Of a stretch of DNA of 64,000 nt, positions 8,299 to 18,002 are shown one piece after another. Positions within the stretch are counted from its first letter, which is position 1. The number at the start of each line of letters is the position of its first letter. Origin of the DNA: Acidobacteriota bacterium (GTDB lineage: Bacteria; Acidobacteriota; Blastocatellia; UBA7656); contig JACQDB010000077.1 in the NCBI GenBank assembly GCA_016201275.1, positions 20,476 to 84,475 on the forward strand. The letters are read 5' to 3'. The position numbers and the translations under genes are program-made. The notes below the pieces were generated by a model. The model made no database searches. It was not told the DNA's origin and saw nothing but the letters and a program-made list of their open reading frames with translations.

Positions 8299-9285
8299 TC
8301 ACACGGACGACATGACTTCCATTTCATTCGCCGGTTTGGCGTCAACCGCAGGGCGATAAAAATGCCTGCCATAAAAAAAGCCCGCCACATCCCACAGCGC
8401 CAGTTCTCCGGCAAAACCGGCGGCAGAATTTTTTCTCAAGCACAGCGCCTCCGCGAGTTTTTTGAGCAGGCCGCGCCATGCCGCGCCATACAGATAACGC
8501 GGCACGCCGCCCAGTTCGACAATGTTTGCCGCAGGTTTTTGCTCGCGGCGCAAAAATCCCATAGACACGCCGCGCCAGAAACACCAGCGGCGAAAGTAGC
8601 CTCTGGTCAAACGCTGCGGCGGAATGTAGTGATAGATAATCAAGTCGGGCCGATACAGACCACGCGCTCCGGCCTTGAGCAAGCGCTCGTACATATCTTC
8701 GTCTTCGCCGGCCAGCAAGTGTTTGTCGGTGCGTCCGAGCGAAGTCAAATACAAGCCGACTTGGTTCAAAAGGCTGCGCCGCAATACCGCATTGCCGCCC
8801 ATGAGTATGCCGGGGTAGCTGTGGTCAAAAGGGCGAACCTCGGTGCCGCCATCTATCCAGCCAATCACGCCTACATATTGTTTCGGCAGCCACACCGGAC
8901 ACGGCGCGCCCCAACTCGGATGATACGGGCCGCCGATGAAATCCACCTCGGGATTTTGAAAGGCCGCAAAGACGGTGTGGTACCAATTCGCATCTATCGC
9001 TTCGTCGTCGTCAATCATGCCAACGAGGTCGCCGCGAGTTGATCGTATGCCTTTGTTTAAGGCGCAGGAGCGCCCTTGTTGCGCTTCAAACCGATAATGC
9101 AGACGACCCGCAAAGCGCGGCATCCACGCCTGAACGAGTTGGCGTGTGTGGTCTTTGGAGTTGTTATCTATGACGGTGATGTGAACATTCAAACCCGCCG
9201 GAGGGTTGGCCTCAAGCAGGCTTTGCAAGGTTCTCGGCAATAATTCCTGGCGGTTATATGTGGGAATGAGTACGTCTAATTGCAT
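8299..9285 (-). CDS. GT2 family glycosyltransferase
   Basis: A 328-residue GT-A enzyme, first gene of the minus-strand export unit. It begins MQLDVLIPTYNRQELLPRT, followed by VIDNNSKDHT, QQGRSCALNKGI and the DXD-like MIDDDEAID. Helical C-terminal segments near RYLYGAAWRGLLKKL may attach it to the membrane. It resembles the product of 20261-21271 in layout (same RYFRRW...RYLY/RYML region), so the two may be paralogues. Donor and acceptor unknown. Confidence 0.88.
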   Translation of the reverse strand: MQLDVLIPTYNRQELLPRTLQSLLEANPPAGLNVHITVIDNNSKDHTRQLVQAWMPRFAGRLHYRFEAQQGRSCALNKGIRSTRGDLVGMIDDDEAIDANWYHTVFAAFQNPEVDFIGGPYHPSWGAPCPVWLPKQYVGVIGWIDGGTEVRPFDHSYPGILMGGNAVLRRSLLNQVGLYLTSLGRTDKHLLAGEDEDMYERLLKAGARGLYRPDLIIYHYIPPQRLTRGYFRRWCFWRGVSMGFLRREQKPAANIVELGGVPRYLYGAAWRGLLKKLAEALCLRKNSAAGFAGELALWDVAGFFYGRHFYRPAVDAKPANEMEVMSSV

Positions 9286-10149
9286 TCTTCAAGCCTGTGA
9301 TGGCGAATGCCGGTTGGCAACTGCACGGCAACTCTGCTTTCGCGGCAAAGCCTCAAGCGCCGCCGCCAGGAGCTTGCAAGGGTCGTCGGTTCGCCGGGTC
9401 GTCGCCATAATCGTAAACTCGTCCGCTCATTTGATTGATACTGAAAATGCCGTGAAATCTGCAAAAACATCGCGGTGGAAAGGGCTCAAGAACAAACTCT
9501 TCGCAACAAGTTCCGAACATTTCTATGTTGACTTCATAATCTAAAGGCAACGCCATAGTTATTATTGATTGTGAGAAGCTAGGCCAGTATAATCCGATTC
9601 TCCAAATAAAATCATAAGATGACGAAGAATGGCAGTATCAGTTCTTTGGGTTTAGAATCAGGTTCTCCTCACCAAGTGCATCAAAACCGCTTGAAGCCCG
9701 GCAGCGATGCAATCTCTAGCTCCTGTAAAAATGTTAGGTTAAAACTCGTTACGGTTTGCCAATCACGCTTGAGCTATGGGTGTGAAGCAAGAGTAGCTTG
9801 GACGGCAGTGTGTGTTGGCATTGATTAGAGCATGGAGCGAGCGTCTCCGTGTCATAGTGAAGCCCTCGCAGTACCAATATTTTGAATGACAAATAAAGAG
9901 TTGTGCTTGAGACGATGCCAACTTTTGCAGGGTGGCTCGGTAAAGGTCTGTCTGCTCACTTGATGGACGACCTCGCCTTGAGCCTCGCAGAGCGGAAACC
10001 GCACAACGCCAATCCTAGCGGCCTTCTCCTTTCAGCCGCTTGTAATGTGCCGCTTGCCTTGAGGAGAAAAAGGCAAAGGCAATTTCGACCCCAGGTCGGG
10101 AATTCATATCGCCCACAGAGGCGAATTTTTGTAGGGAGAAAAAGAAAGA
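9286..10149. other. Spacer with leader hairpins ahead of the nuclease gene
   Basis: No convincing gene in this 864-bp divergent spacer; the open frames lack a coding look. Near the right end two small stems occur, CGACC/GGTCG at 10086-10098 and TCGCC/GGCGA at 10109-10124. A GTAGGGAG Shine-Dalgarno at 10131-10138 and the ATG at 10150 follow. They may be leader structures; nothing else is recognised. Confidence 0.5.
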
Positions 10150-11833
10150 ATGAAAAGAGTTTTTAGACAGATAAGTTATACCTTTGTGCTGCTGTCACTG
10201 GGTGTGGTATGGCTGGCGCTGCCGCGTGTAGACGCGCAAACGAGCGCCAGCGAAATCGTTTTATATGCCGCGACGGCAAGCGTCAAGGTAGGCAGTTTCA
10301 GCAGCGTCGCCGATAGTTCAGCCGCTGGCGGCGAGCGCCTCTATAATCCTGATGCCGGAGCCGCCAAGCTTGCCAACGCGCAGGCCAATCCAGCCAGCTA
10401 TTTTGAGATGACCTTCAACGCCGAAGCCAACACCGCGTATCGTTTGTGGGTGCGAGCGAAAGCAGACAATAACTCGCCGTACAACGATTCGTTCTTCGTG
10501 CAATTTTCCAACCGATGACCGTCAATCTGGAAGACTGTGCGGGTTGCGGCTTGTCGGGGTGGGGCTGGCAAGACAACGGCTGGGGCGTCGGGGTGTTGGG
10601 GCCGGTGATCTATTTTCAAACCAGCGGCACCCAGAGCTTGCGCGTGCAGGCCAGAGAAGACGGCTTCTCGATAGATCAAATCGTGTTGTCGCCGCAGACC
10701 TATTTGAACAGCGCGCCGGGGGCGGCGAAAAATGACGCGACGATTTTGGCCAGTACCGTGGGCGGAAGCGCGCCCAACCGCCGCAAGTGAGCGTCACCGC
10801 CTCGCCGAGTACGGGAGTGGCGACCTTGACAAGTTTCTTTACGGCGACGGCGACAGATGCCGATGGCTACATTGCCAGTTACAGTTGGGATTTCGGCGAC
10901 GGCCAGAGCGCGGCGCAGATGTCGCCCAGCCATGCGTATGGGACGGCGGGCAGCTACACGGCGCGAGTGACCGTGACCGATAATCAAGGCGCGACCGCCA
11001 CGGCTTCGACGCTCATCACGGTTACCAACCCTGCGCCGCTGCCACCACCCGTGGGCGTGCAACTGCGCGTCGTCAGTTGGAACGCGCAATTCGGCAATGG
11101 CACTGATAACGCTTACGATTTGAATCGGCAGGCGACGTATCTGGTCAATCAAGCGCCGGACATTGTTGGTATGTATGAAGTGGAACAGAGCGGCTCGAAA
11201 AATATGCCGCAGCAGTTGGCCGCATTGATGACCCAGAAAACCGGCGTCACCTGGAATTATTACTGGGTGCCCAAGTTTGCCGGTTACACCGAAGGCAATT
11301 TTATTTTGACGAAGTGGCCGGTGGTCAGCACCAGCCATCTGTACCTGAGCTATCAACGCTCGGTGGCGCAGATGTCCGTCAACGTCAACGGCAAAGTAGT
11401 GAATTTCTTCACAACTCATCTTGATGCCAATTCGTCAACTTATCGCCTTGCCGAGGTCAGCGAGTTGAAGAATTTTTTGGCAGGCTTTGCCGAACCGCGC
11501 ATCATTGTTGGCGATTTCAATGCCGGTCCCGATTTGTCGGAGATCACGCAGATGACCGCCAATTACTTCGACTCGTGGAATGAAGCGATGAATGCCAGTA
11601 CGGCGACCTCGTATCCCGATAATCCTGTGGTCTGGATGACGCGAACCCGTCGAGGCCGCATTGATTATATCTTCTATTCAAAAGGTGCGAGCAATCTGAC
11701 GCTCAACAGCGCGGCCATTCCTGATCTGCGCGACTTGAGCCGCACGCCTGTCGAGTTGATCGGCACGACCGATGATAAAGGCGTGCGACCTTCGGATCAC
11801 AACATGGCGGTTGCGACGTTCCAATTGCATTGA
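10150..11833 (+). pseudogene. Broken gene: secreted endonuclease/exonuclease/phosphatase-family protein with carbohydrate-binding-like module and PKD domain
   Basis: Three consecutive frames (10150-10518, 10515-10790, 10787-11833) together spell one protein. The parts are a signal peptide (MKRVFRQISYTFVLLSLGV), a module shared with two other proteins here, a PKD domain (YSWDFGDGQ) and an EEP nuclease/phosphatase domain (VVSWNAQFG, FNAGPD, HNMAV near the end). Compared with the homologous module at 14298-14850, about 49 bp are missing near 10510. A second frame change lies before 10787, where the other frame reads AQPPQVSVTASP. Both breaks leave overlapping stop/start codons (ATGA, GTGA). The last piece, with GTG at 10787, could still be made as a cytoplasmic fragment. 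Assembly error is an alternative to true decay. Confidence 0.7.
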
Positions 11834-11900
11834 GGACTTCGGGCGAGGTGCAGAAGAAGTGCGCTTATTCTGCTCGCGCCGCTACGCTTCCTTGCTACAG

Positions 11901-11952
11901 AAAAGCGCGCCACGCATCAGACCTTCTAGCTGATGCGTGGCGCGCTTTTTTT
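11901..11952. terminator. Bidirectional rho-independent terminator
   Basis: A long stem AAAAGCGCGCCACGCATCAG pairs with its exact complement across a 9-base loop and is followed by a T-run (and preceded by an A-run). It sits between the 3' ends of the convergent nuclease and giant-protein genes, so it can serve both. Confidence 0.88.
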
Positions 11953-12016
11953 CATGCTGTGACAGAGGTGCTACGCAACTTCTCGCCTCCTTGACTCGCT
12001 AACCATACCCTTTGCC

Positions 12017-15000
12017 TCAAGGCTTGGCGGCTTTGAAGGTATCAAAGAAAATCGTTCCCGGCGCGCTGGCCTCGGCTCTCCAGGTTCCGGCTTTTATTTC
12101 AAAGAGAACAGCAGCCAGAGGCACCGCCGTGGTATCCCATAATTGACTGGCGCGTTGCACCCAGGTTCCCGGCACGCCGCCGCTGCCCGGCGCGGTCTCG
12201 AACACCACATTGCCCGACGCCGCATCGTGACGAATCCGCAGAAAGCGATGATTGACCGCATCAAACGGCACTGTCAACAAGTCCATCTTGGTGCCTTTGG
12301 CCTTCTTTTGACAGATTAAATTTCCCGCTTCGACATAGATGCGATAGTAATTGTTGGGGTCCTGACCGATGGTCAGCATGGCGTCAGCGGCGGTCGCCGC
12401 GTTGGGCGGCTGCACCAGTTCAACCGCCGCATACGCGCCCGTAAAGTTGTAACTCAAGGCTGAACGCAGGCCGTTATAGTGCGACCCCGAAGTGTTCTGC
12501 TTGAGCGCGCCAATCTCTAAATGCTGATTTTGATCACTCACCGCAACCCCGCTATCGGTATAACCGCTGAAGAGATTATTGAGTGACCACTTGGTGGTAT
12601 CGAGCGTGTTGTTATTGAAGTCATCCACCAGCAAAAGAGTTTCTGCGGGGGTGGACGAGCCATAAGTAAAACCGTTGGTCAAGGTGGCGCTTTGCGAATC
12701 GGGATTGGTGACGGTGACATTGACCGCGCCTGCCGCGTGTGCCGGAGTGGTGGCGGTAATCGTCGTGCTGCCAACTACCGTGACATTGGTTGCCGGGAGG
12801 TTGTCAAAATTGACGGTTGCTCCTGAAACAAAACCCGTGCCGTTGATGGTGACGACAGTGCCGCCAGTGGTGGTGCCGTTGTTCGGCGCGAGACTGTTGA
12901 TGAGGGGCGCGTTATTGTTCGTGGTGCTGAAAAATTCCGCCATATTTGCGGCGCTGGCTGAAGCGCCCGGAAACGCGGTCAAGCCCAAGCCTTCGGCAAT
13001 CAGGCGCAGGGTGTTTTCATGTTGATACAAAGTAGTGGATTGAAAATTCTGTTTGGCTTTCGGGCTGATGACCAGCATGGCCACCTGTCCGCCGCCGTGC
13101 GCCGTGTCGGTGTTGATGGATTCATCGAACAAGATCACCAGCAAGCCATCTTGTTGAAAGACCGGGCTGGCAATCAACGGGTCAAGGTTGGTCTTCAACC
13201 AGTTGTCGGCGGTCGTCAATTTGTCATTGTCGGTGCACGCAGGGTTGCTCGATGGGCAATCGTGTGCGTTGTCCAATTGATTCGGCTCGATGAACGAAAA
13301 GTTCGGCAACTGGAAGTTGGCCAGGTCGTTGGCGAATTGCGAAAACGGCACCAGATTATTGGTTTGCGCCGGACTGTTCAAGACATCGGATAAATAGGCA
13401 AACGGATTGTGCCGCTTGACGTAAGGATATTGGTCGCCGCCGGTGTAGCCTGTCGCTGGCAAACTCTCGGCATACGATTTCCAGGTTTTGCCCGCCGCGA
13501 TCAACTGCCGCGTCAGATTATCAACCGAGACCGTGCCGGTGAAATTCGAATCATTGGTTATGCCTTGCCCCGTGGTCAAATAGAAATAATTGCCTATGGA
13601 CGGATGCGTGTCGGCAAAGTAGTTGGTCGCCAGGCCGTAGCGCGAAGCCAGCGTGTTCAAATAAGGCATGGCCGAATTGCCGATGACGTTCGAATAACTG
13701 TGATTCTCTTCGACGACCAGAATGACGTGACCGAACGTGGGCAAGGGCGAAGCCGGATTGGTAAAAGTAAAACCGTTGGTCAAGGTGGCGCTTTGCGAAT
13801 CGGGATTGGTGACGGTGACATTGACTGCGCCTGCCGCGTGCGCCGGAGTCGTAGCGGTAATGGAAGTGGCGCTGTTGACCGTCACGCCGGTTGCCGCCAC
13901 GCCGCCAAAGGTGACGGTTGCGCCGCCCACGAAATTGCTACCGGCAAGAGTCACCGAGGTGCCTCCGACCGTGCTGCCGGAATTGGGCGTGACGGAACTG
14001 AGGGTTGGCGCAGGCGCGGGAGGCGGCGCAGTGTAGGTGAAGCCATTAGTCAGAGTGGCGCTTTGATTATCAGGATTGGTGACGACTACGTTGACGACAC
14101 CGGCGGCGTGTGCAGGAGTCGTCGCGGTTATGGTTGTGCTGTTGGCTACATTGATATTGCTTGCCGCCGTGCCGCCAAATGTGACGCTGGCTCCTGTGCC
14201 GAAATTCGTGCCGCTGATGGTGACGGAGGTGCCGCCAGTGCTGACATCAGAGTTTGGCGAAACGGCGCTCACGGTTGGCGCTGGCGCTGGCGGCGCGCCC
14301 GTCTTGGCGAGAATCGTGGTGTCATTTTTCAGCGCTCCGGGAGCGCTGTTCAAATAGGTCTGCGGCGACAACAGAATTTGATCTATCGAGAAGCCATCTT
14401 CGCGTGGTTGTAGGCGTAGCGTGTGAGTACCGGCGTTTTGGAAATAGATGAGCGGCCCGAACACCCCGACGCCCCAGCCGTTGTCTTGCCAGCCCCACCC
14501 CGACAAGCCGCAGCCGGAGCAATCTTCCAGATTGACGGTCGTCGCGTTGGTCGTGCCTATGCGATAAGTGGCGGCGTTGGCCGTATCCACGCTGTCGGAA
14601 AATTGTACGAAGAACGAATCGTTGTACGGCGAGTTGTTATCTGCTTTCGCTCGCACCCACAAACGATACGCGGTGTTGGCTTCGGCGTTGAAGGTCATCT
14701 CAAAATAGCTGGTCGGGCTGGCCAGCGCATTCGCCAGTTTCGGCGCTCCGGCATCGGGATTATAGATGCTTGCGCCGCCCGCTGCCGTGGGGTCTGAGAC
14801 CACCGAGAAATTACCCACTTTGACCGCCGCTTCCGCAGCGTACAAGACCACATCGCTCGCCGTTGATGGGGACACAAAAGTAAAACCGTTGGTCAAGGTG
14901 GCGCTTTGCGAATCGGGATTGGTGACGGTGACATTGACTGCGCCTGCCGCGTGTGCCGGAGTCGTAGCGGTAATGGAAGTGGCGCTGTTGACCGTCACGC

Positions 15001-17374
15001 CGGTTGCCGCCACGCCGCCAAAGGTGACGGTTGCGCCGCCCACGAAATTGCTACCGGCAAGAGTCACCGAAGTGCCTCCGACCGTGCTGCCGGAATTGGG
15101 CGTCACCGAACTGAGGGTTGGCGCGGTCGCAGAAGGCGGCGTGTACGTAAAGCCGCCGGTTAAAGTGACCGTTGGGCCTTGATAATTGGTCACCGCTACG
15201 TCCATCGCCCCGGCGCTATGCGAAGGGGTTCGGGCGGTAATCGTCGTAGGATTGATGACCGTGATAGTAGTGGCCAGCGTGCCGCCGATCTGGACGGTAG
15301 CACCGTAATTGAAATCGGTGCCGCTGAGGGTCACCAGAGTGCCGCCGGTCGTCAAACCGTTGTTCGGCGTAATTGCCGTAATCGTCGGCGGTGGCGGCGG
15401 TGCAACATATTGGAAAGAACTGGCTCGCGTGGCGCTTTGCAAATCGGGATTGGTGACCGTGATATCTACTCGCCCTTCGACGTGAGCGGGGCTTGTGGCA
15501 GTGATGGTATAGCCGCTGTTGGCGACCACTACATCCATCGCCTGCTCGCCGCCTATGGTGACGGTAGCACCGGGAACGAAGCCCACGCCGCTGATGGTGA
15601 CCGAGGTGCCGCCGCTAGGCGTGCCGCTTTCGGGAGAGATCAAATTCACCATAGGCGGCGCGGCAGTCGTAGCGCCTGTGAAGGTGAAGCCACTGCTCAA
15701 CACGCCGCGTCCGCCATCGCTGTTGGTGACGATGACATCCGCCGCGCCCACCGCATGAGCCGGTGTAGTCGCAGAGATCGAAGTGCTGCTCAAGACGCTG
15801 ACGTTGGTGGCCGGAATGCCGTCGAAACTGACGGTTGCGCCGTTGGTAAAACCTGTGCCGTTGATGGTGACGGCAGTGCCGCCATAGGTGCTGCCGGTGG
15901 CCGGTAAAATCGAAGTGACGGTAGGCGGACTGGCAGGCGGCGTTCCCGCCGCGACGGTGGTGAAACTGATGACCGGACTACTTGCCGTGCGGTTGGCCAT
16001 GGTTTTGCCAACTACGCGCCAGTAATAAGTTGTCCCCGGCGCGAGTCCCGAAACCGTAAAAGTTTCGGCGCTGCCTGGTCCCGGCGCGCCGGTCTGTACA
16101 TCCGTAGCGATTAACGGTGGTGTGGCATTGGTGCCGAAATAAATGTCATATTTGTGCGCCCAATAACCGCCTTCCCAAGCCAACGTCAGCGTGGTCGGTT
16201 GCGCGTTTGCCGCGTTTGCCGGTGACTGGTTGATAGGGGCATCCGGCGGCAAAGGCACGAAGGGTTCCATCTCGATGGCGGAATTCCATTTGCGCTCGAA
16301 CTCGTTGACGAAGAACTGAAAGAACCACGGCTTGGTGGTGAAATAATTATGCTCCTGCTGATAATTCGAGGAAGGCCCGGTCCAGTTTGACGAACCAAAA
16401 ATGGTCAACCCCTGGCCGTATAACAGCACCGTCTTTTGATGATTCAATCCCAGATGCTTGCGATCTTTGATCTGCACACCGGCCATATACATTCGATCCA
16501 CATTCCACGAATGCCACAAGCGCGCCGGGTCGCGGTACTGATCCGGCTCGGTCATCAAGCGCACCGGCTTGCCGCGATTGACCGCCGCAATCATGGCGTT
16601 GCTGAAATCCTGATTGGTGATGCGATACATAATCGCGTCAATTTTCTGCGTCTCTTGATTGAGATGATAGACCGTGCGATTGCGAAAATCCTGCGAGCTG
16701 TCGGCGCTGGGCGGAAAATTCAACTCCGGATCAATCGGCGTGGTCGCATAGCTGCGCGTCAGAGGAGCGCTGATGTTGGCATAGTTGCCGTAAGAAACGG
16801 TGTCGGTCCACAGGTCATCGTATTTGGTTTTGAAACTGTTGACCACCGAGGGATCATCGCTGAAATAGATGACTTCATCCTGATAATTGGTATAAGGCGT
16901 GTATGGCTCGAACGCGGCGTTGTAGTTGGCGCTGCTGAATTCAACTTTGTTCTGGGCGGCGAAAATCATCACCTTGTTATGCAGGATGCCAGCGTTTAAT
17001 TTGTAGCGCATGGGAATGCCTGCCGCCTGCAATTGATCGAGAATCTGTTGATTGCCTGAATAAATCGGATTGGCGCGGGGGTCAACGATGACGCGCACCT
17101 GCACCCCGGCGTTTTTGCGATTGATTAATTTAGTCGCGTAAGAGGTGTCTTGCATGAACCAGAAAGCCACGTCAATTTGTTGCGTTTCCGCATCAATCAA
17201 TTTCCATAAAGGGGTGCGGCAATCTTCAAATGAATTGTCGCAAAGCCGCTCCTGCGCTTGCGCGCCAAAAACCATAGAGAGAAAAAAACTGAGAAGAAGA
17301 AGAAGTTTTACCATGAAATTTCGGCCAGGAGATTTCCCTTTTCGGTTTTCAACAACGCCAGAATTAACCCGCAT
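12017..17374 (-). CDS. Giant secreted multidomain protein: PLD-like, seven TIG domains, carbohydrate-binding-like module, phosphoesterase, LamG-like end
   Basis: About 1,785 residues, exported (signal peptide MVKLLLLLSFFLSMVFG). The order is as follows. A phospholipase D-like domain (about 40-370) has two HxK sites (HNKVMIF, HQKTVLLYG). A fibronectin-III-like stretch follows (TYYWRVVG), then four TIG/IPT domains. Next come a module shared with two other proteins (about 841-1025), two more TIGs, a phosphoesterase (acid phosphatase/phospholipase C) domain (VILVVEENHSYSN, ILFDESINTD; about 1212-1490), a seventh TIG and a concanavalin-like end (DDFNNNTLDTTKW). Both PLD sites lack the usual Asp four residues after the Lys. 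The ATG at 17374 has GGAG nine bases upstream; 17389 and 17314 are alternatives. It may act on phospholipids or phosphate esters outside the cell; inference only. Confidence 0.85.
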   Translation of the reverse strand: MRVNSGVVENRKGKSPGRNFMVKLLLLLSFFLSMVFGAQAQERLCDNSFEDCRTPLWKLIDAETQQIDVAFWFMQDTSYATKLINRKNAGVQVRVIVDPRANPIYSGNQQILDQLQAAGIPMRYKLNAGILHNKVMIFAAQNKVEFSSANYNAAFEPYTPYTNYQDEVIYFSDDPSVVNSFKTKYDDLWTDTVSYGNYANISAPLTRSYATTPIDPELNFPPSADSSQDFRNRTVYHLNQETQKIDAIMYRITNQDFSNAMIAAVNRGKPVRLMTEPDQYRDPARLWHSWNVDRMYMAGVQIKDRKHLGLNHQKTVLLYGQGLTIFGSSNWTGPSSNYQQEHNYFTTKPWFFQFFVNEFERKWNSAIEMEPFVPLPPDAPINQSPANAANAQPTTLTLAWEGGYWAHKYDIYFGTNATPPLIATDVQTGAPGPGSAETFTVSGLAPGTTYYWRVVGKTMANRTASSPVISFTTVAAGTPPASPPTVTSILPATGSTYGGTAVTINGTGFTNGATVSFDGIPATNVSVLSSTSISATTPAHAVGAADVIVTNSDGGRGVLSSGFTFTGATTAAPPMVNLISPESGTPSGGTSVTISGVGFVPGATVTIGGEQAMDVVVANSGYTITATSPAHVEGRVDITVTNPDLQSATRASSFQYVAPPPPPTITAITPNNGLTTGGTLVTLSGTDFNYGATVQIGGTLATTITVINPTTITARTPSHSAGAMDVAVTNYQGPTVTLTGGFTYTPPSATAPTLSSVTPNSGSTVGGTSVTLAGSNFVGGATVTFGGVAATGVTVNSATSITATTPAHAAGAVNVTVTNPDSQSATLTNGFTFVSPSTASDVVLYAAEAAVKVGNFSVVSDPTAAGGASIYNPDAGAPKLANALASPTSYFEMTFNAEANTAYRLWVRAKADNNSPYNDSFFVQFSDSVDTANAATYRIGTTNATTVNLEDCSGCGLSGWGWQDNGWGVGVFGPLIYFQNAGTHTLRLQPREDGFSIDQILLSPQTYLNSAPGALKNDTTILAKTGAPPAPAPTVSAVSPNSDVSTGGTSVTISGTNFGTGASVTFGGTAASNINVANSTTITATTPAHAAGVVNVVVTNPDNQSATLTNGFTYTAPPPAPAPTLSSVTPNSGSTVGGTSVTLAGSNFVGGATVTFGGVAATGVTVNSATSITATTPAHAAGAVNVTVTNPDSQSATLTNGFTFTNPASPLPTFGHVILVVEENHSYSNVIGNSAMPYLNTLASRYGLATNYFADTHPSIGNYFYLTTGQGITNDSNFTGTVSVDNLTRQLIAAGKTWKSYAESLPATGYTGGDQYPYVKRHNPFAYLSDVLNSPAQTNNLVPFSQFANDLANFQLPNFSFIEPNQLDNAHDCPSSNPACTDNDKLTTADNWLKTNLDPLIASPVFQQDGLLVILFDESINTDTAHGGGQVAMLVISPKAKQNFQSTTLYQHENTLRLIAEGLGLTAFPGASASAANMAEFFSTTNNNAPLINSLAPNNGTTTGGTVVTINGTGFVSGATVNFDNLPATNVTVVGSTTITATTPAHAAGAVNVTVTNPDSQSATLTNGFTYGSSTPAETLLLVDDFNNNTLDTTKWSLNNLFSGYTDSGVAVSDQNQHLEIGALKQNTSGSHYNGLRSALSYNFTGAYAAVELVQPPNAATAADAMLTIGQDPNNYYRIYVEAGNLICQKKAKGTKMDLLTVPFDAVNHRFLRIRHDAASGNVVFETAPGSGGVPGTWVQRASQLWDTTAVPLAAVLFEIKAGTWRAEASAPGTIFFDTFKAAKP
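13767..14011 (-). repeat. TIG domain-coding repeat, copy 1
   Basis: About 245 bp encoding the sixth TIG domain of the giant protein. It is almost base-for-base the same as 14880-15124 (fourth TIG), far closer than any other TIG pair in the gene. This points to recent duplication or gene conversion. Confidence 0.8.
14880..15124 (-). repeat. TIG domain-coding repeat, copy 2
   Basis: Partner of 13767-14011 in direct orientation. It encodes the fourth TIG domain, just before the carbohydrate-binding-like module. The few differences seen are single bases such as GCG(T/C)G and CGA(G/A)GTG. Confidence 0.8.
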
Positions 17375-17415
17375 AAATGCTCGCTCCATAGGCAGTAGAG
17401 AATCAAAAAATTACT

Positions 17416-17449
17416 CAAGGGCTGTTGCGAAAGGTGTGCCGCGCCCTTG
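17416..17449. promoter_or_regulatory. Leader hairpin upstream of the giant-protein gene
   Basis: CAAGGGC and GCCCTTG arms with a 20-base interior lie about 42 bp upstream of the chosen start on the minus strand. The structure is modest; role unknown. Confidence 0.3.
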
Positions 17450-17865
17450 AAAAATCGCCCCCTGATATGCCCCGAACCTGTTATTTTGATGTCATAATTT
17501 TGCCACTGTTCGGAGTAAGGGGACTCAAGCTTTCAACACCTCGAATCCTATGAAGCTTGCAAAAGCACAGGGTCAGAGGCCGAACCGTGGGCGATTTTTA
17601 CGGCAAGATTTCGTATCTACTCAGCTTGTTTGAAAATTGCCGGTCGCTTAGTTTTTGCGCCGTAGGCGCACAGGAGAGTAGCCCGTGGGAAAGCCACGGG
17701 AAGACGCAGGCGGCTTGACGGTCGCGCTCTGACAGAGCGCCGGAGGCTTGCCGCATCGCCTCTCCTGCACCTTTTCAGGGCGCGCCGCGTTTGCCCAACA
17801 TGATGCCAGTGCCTGTAGCACTGGCTAATTTCCTATACCCCTTCGGGGCAAAGACGGCTAGGTAG
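17450..17865. other. Non-coding spacer with small inverted repeats
   Basis: No gene seen. Short inverted repeats include CCCGTGG/CCACGGG near 17688-17703 and GTGCCTGTAGCAC near 17811. The style is that of intergenic palindromes rather than genes. Confidence 0.5.
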
Positions 17866-17969
17866 TTAGAGGGTGTCGCAGAATTTCAGAAACCGTCTAT
17901 ATGTTGTAGATGATTAAACCATCACCCACAATATCTGGACAAAACATCCATTTCTGCGACCCCCTCTAG
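17866..17969 (+). repeat. MITE-like element A, copy 2
   Basis: Starts TTAGAGGGTGTCGCAGAATTTC and ends TTCTGCGACCCCCTCTA. The middle (ACAATATCTGGACAAAACAT) aligns with copy 1 at 2571-2673. It lies just beyond the 3' end of the CDP-glycerol-type transferase gene. Confidence 0.72.
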
Positions 17970-18002
17970 TTACAAGATTTCAATCTTTCGGAAACCGAAA
18001 AG

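Noticed and set aside
9619..9828. Small gene in the 9286-10149 spacer
   Set aside because: No ribosome site, no domain, composition unlike neighbours.
13409..14413. Long plus-strand open frame (334 codons) opposite the giant gene
   Set aside because: It runs antisense to TIG and module coding sequence whose protein is clearly homologous to known domains. The antisense text is low-complexity Arg/Gly/Ala-rich with no motif, a by-product of codon use.
15179..15907. Plus-strand open frame of 242 codons
   Set aside because: Antisense shadow of TIG domains; no ribosome site or recognisable domain.
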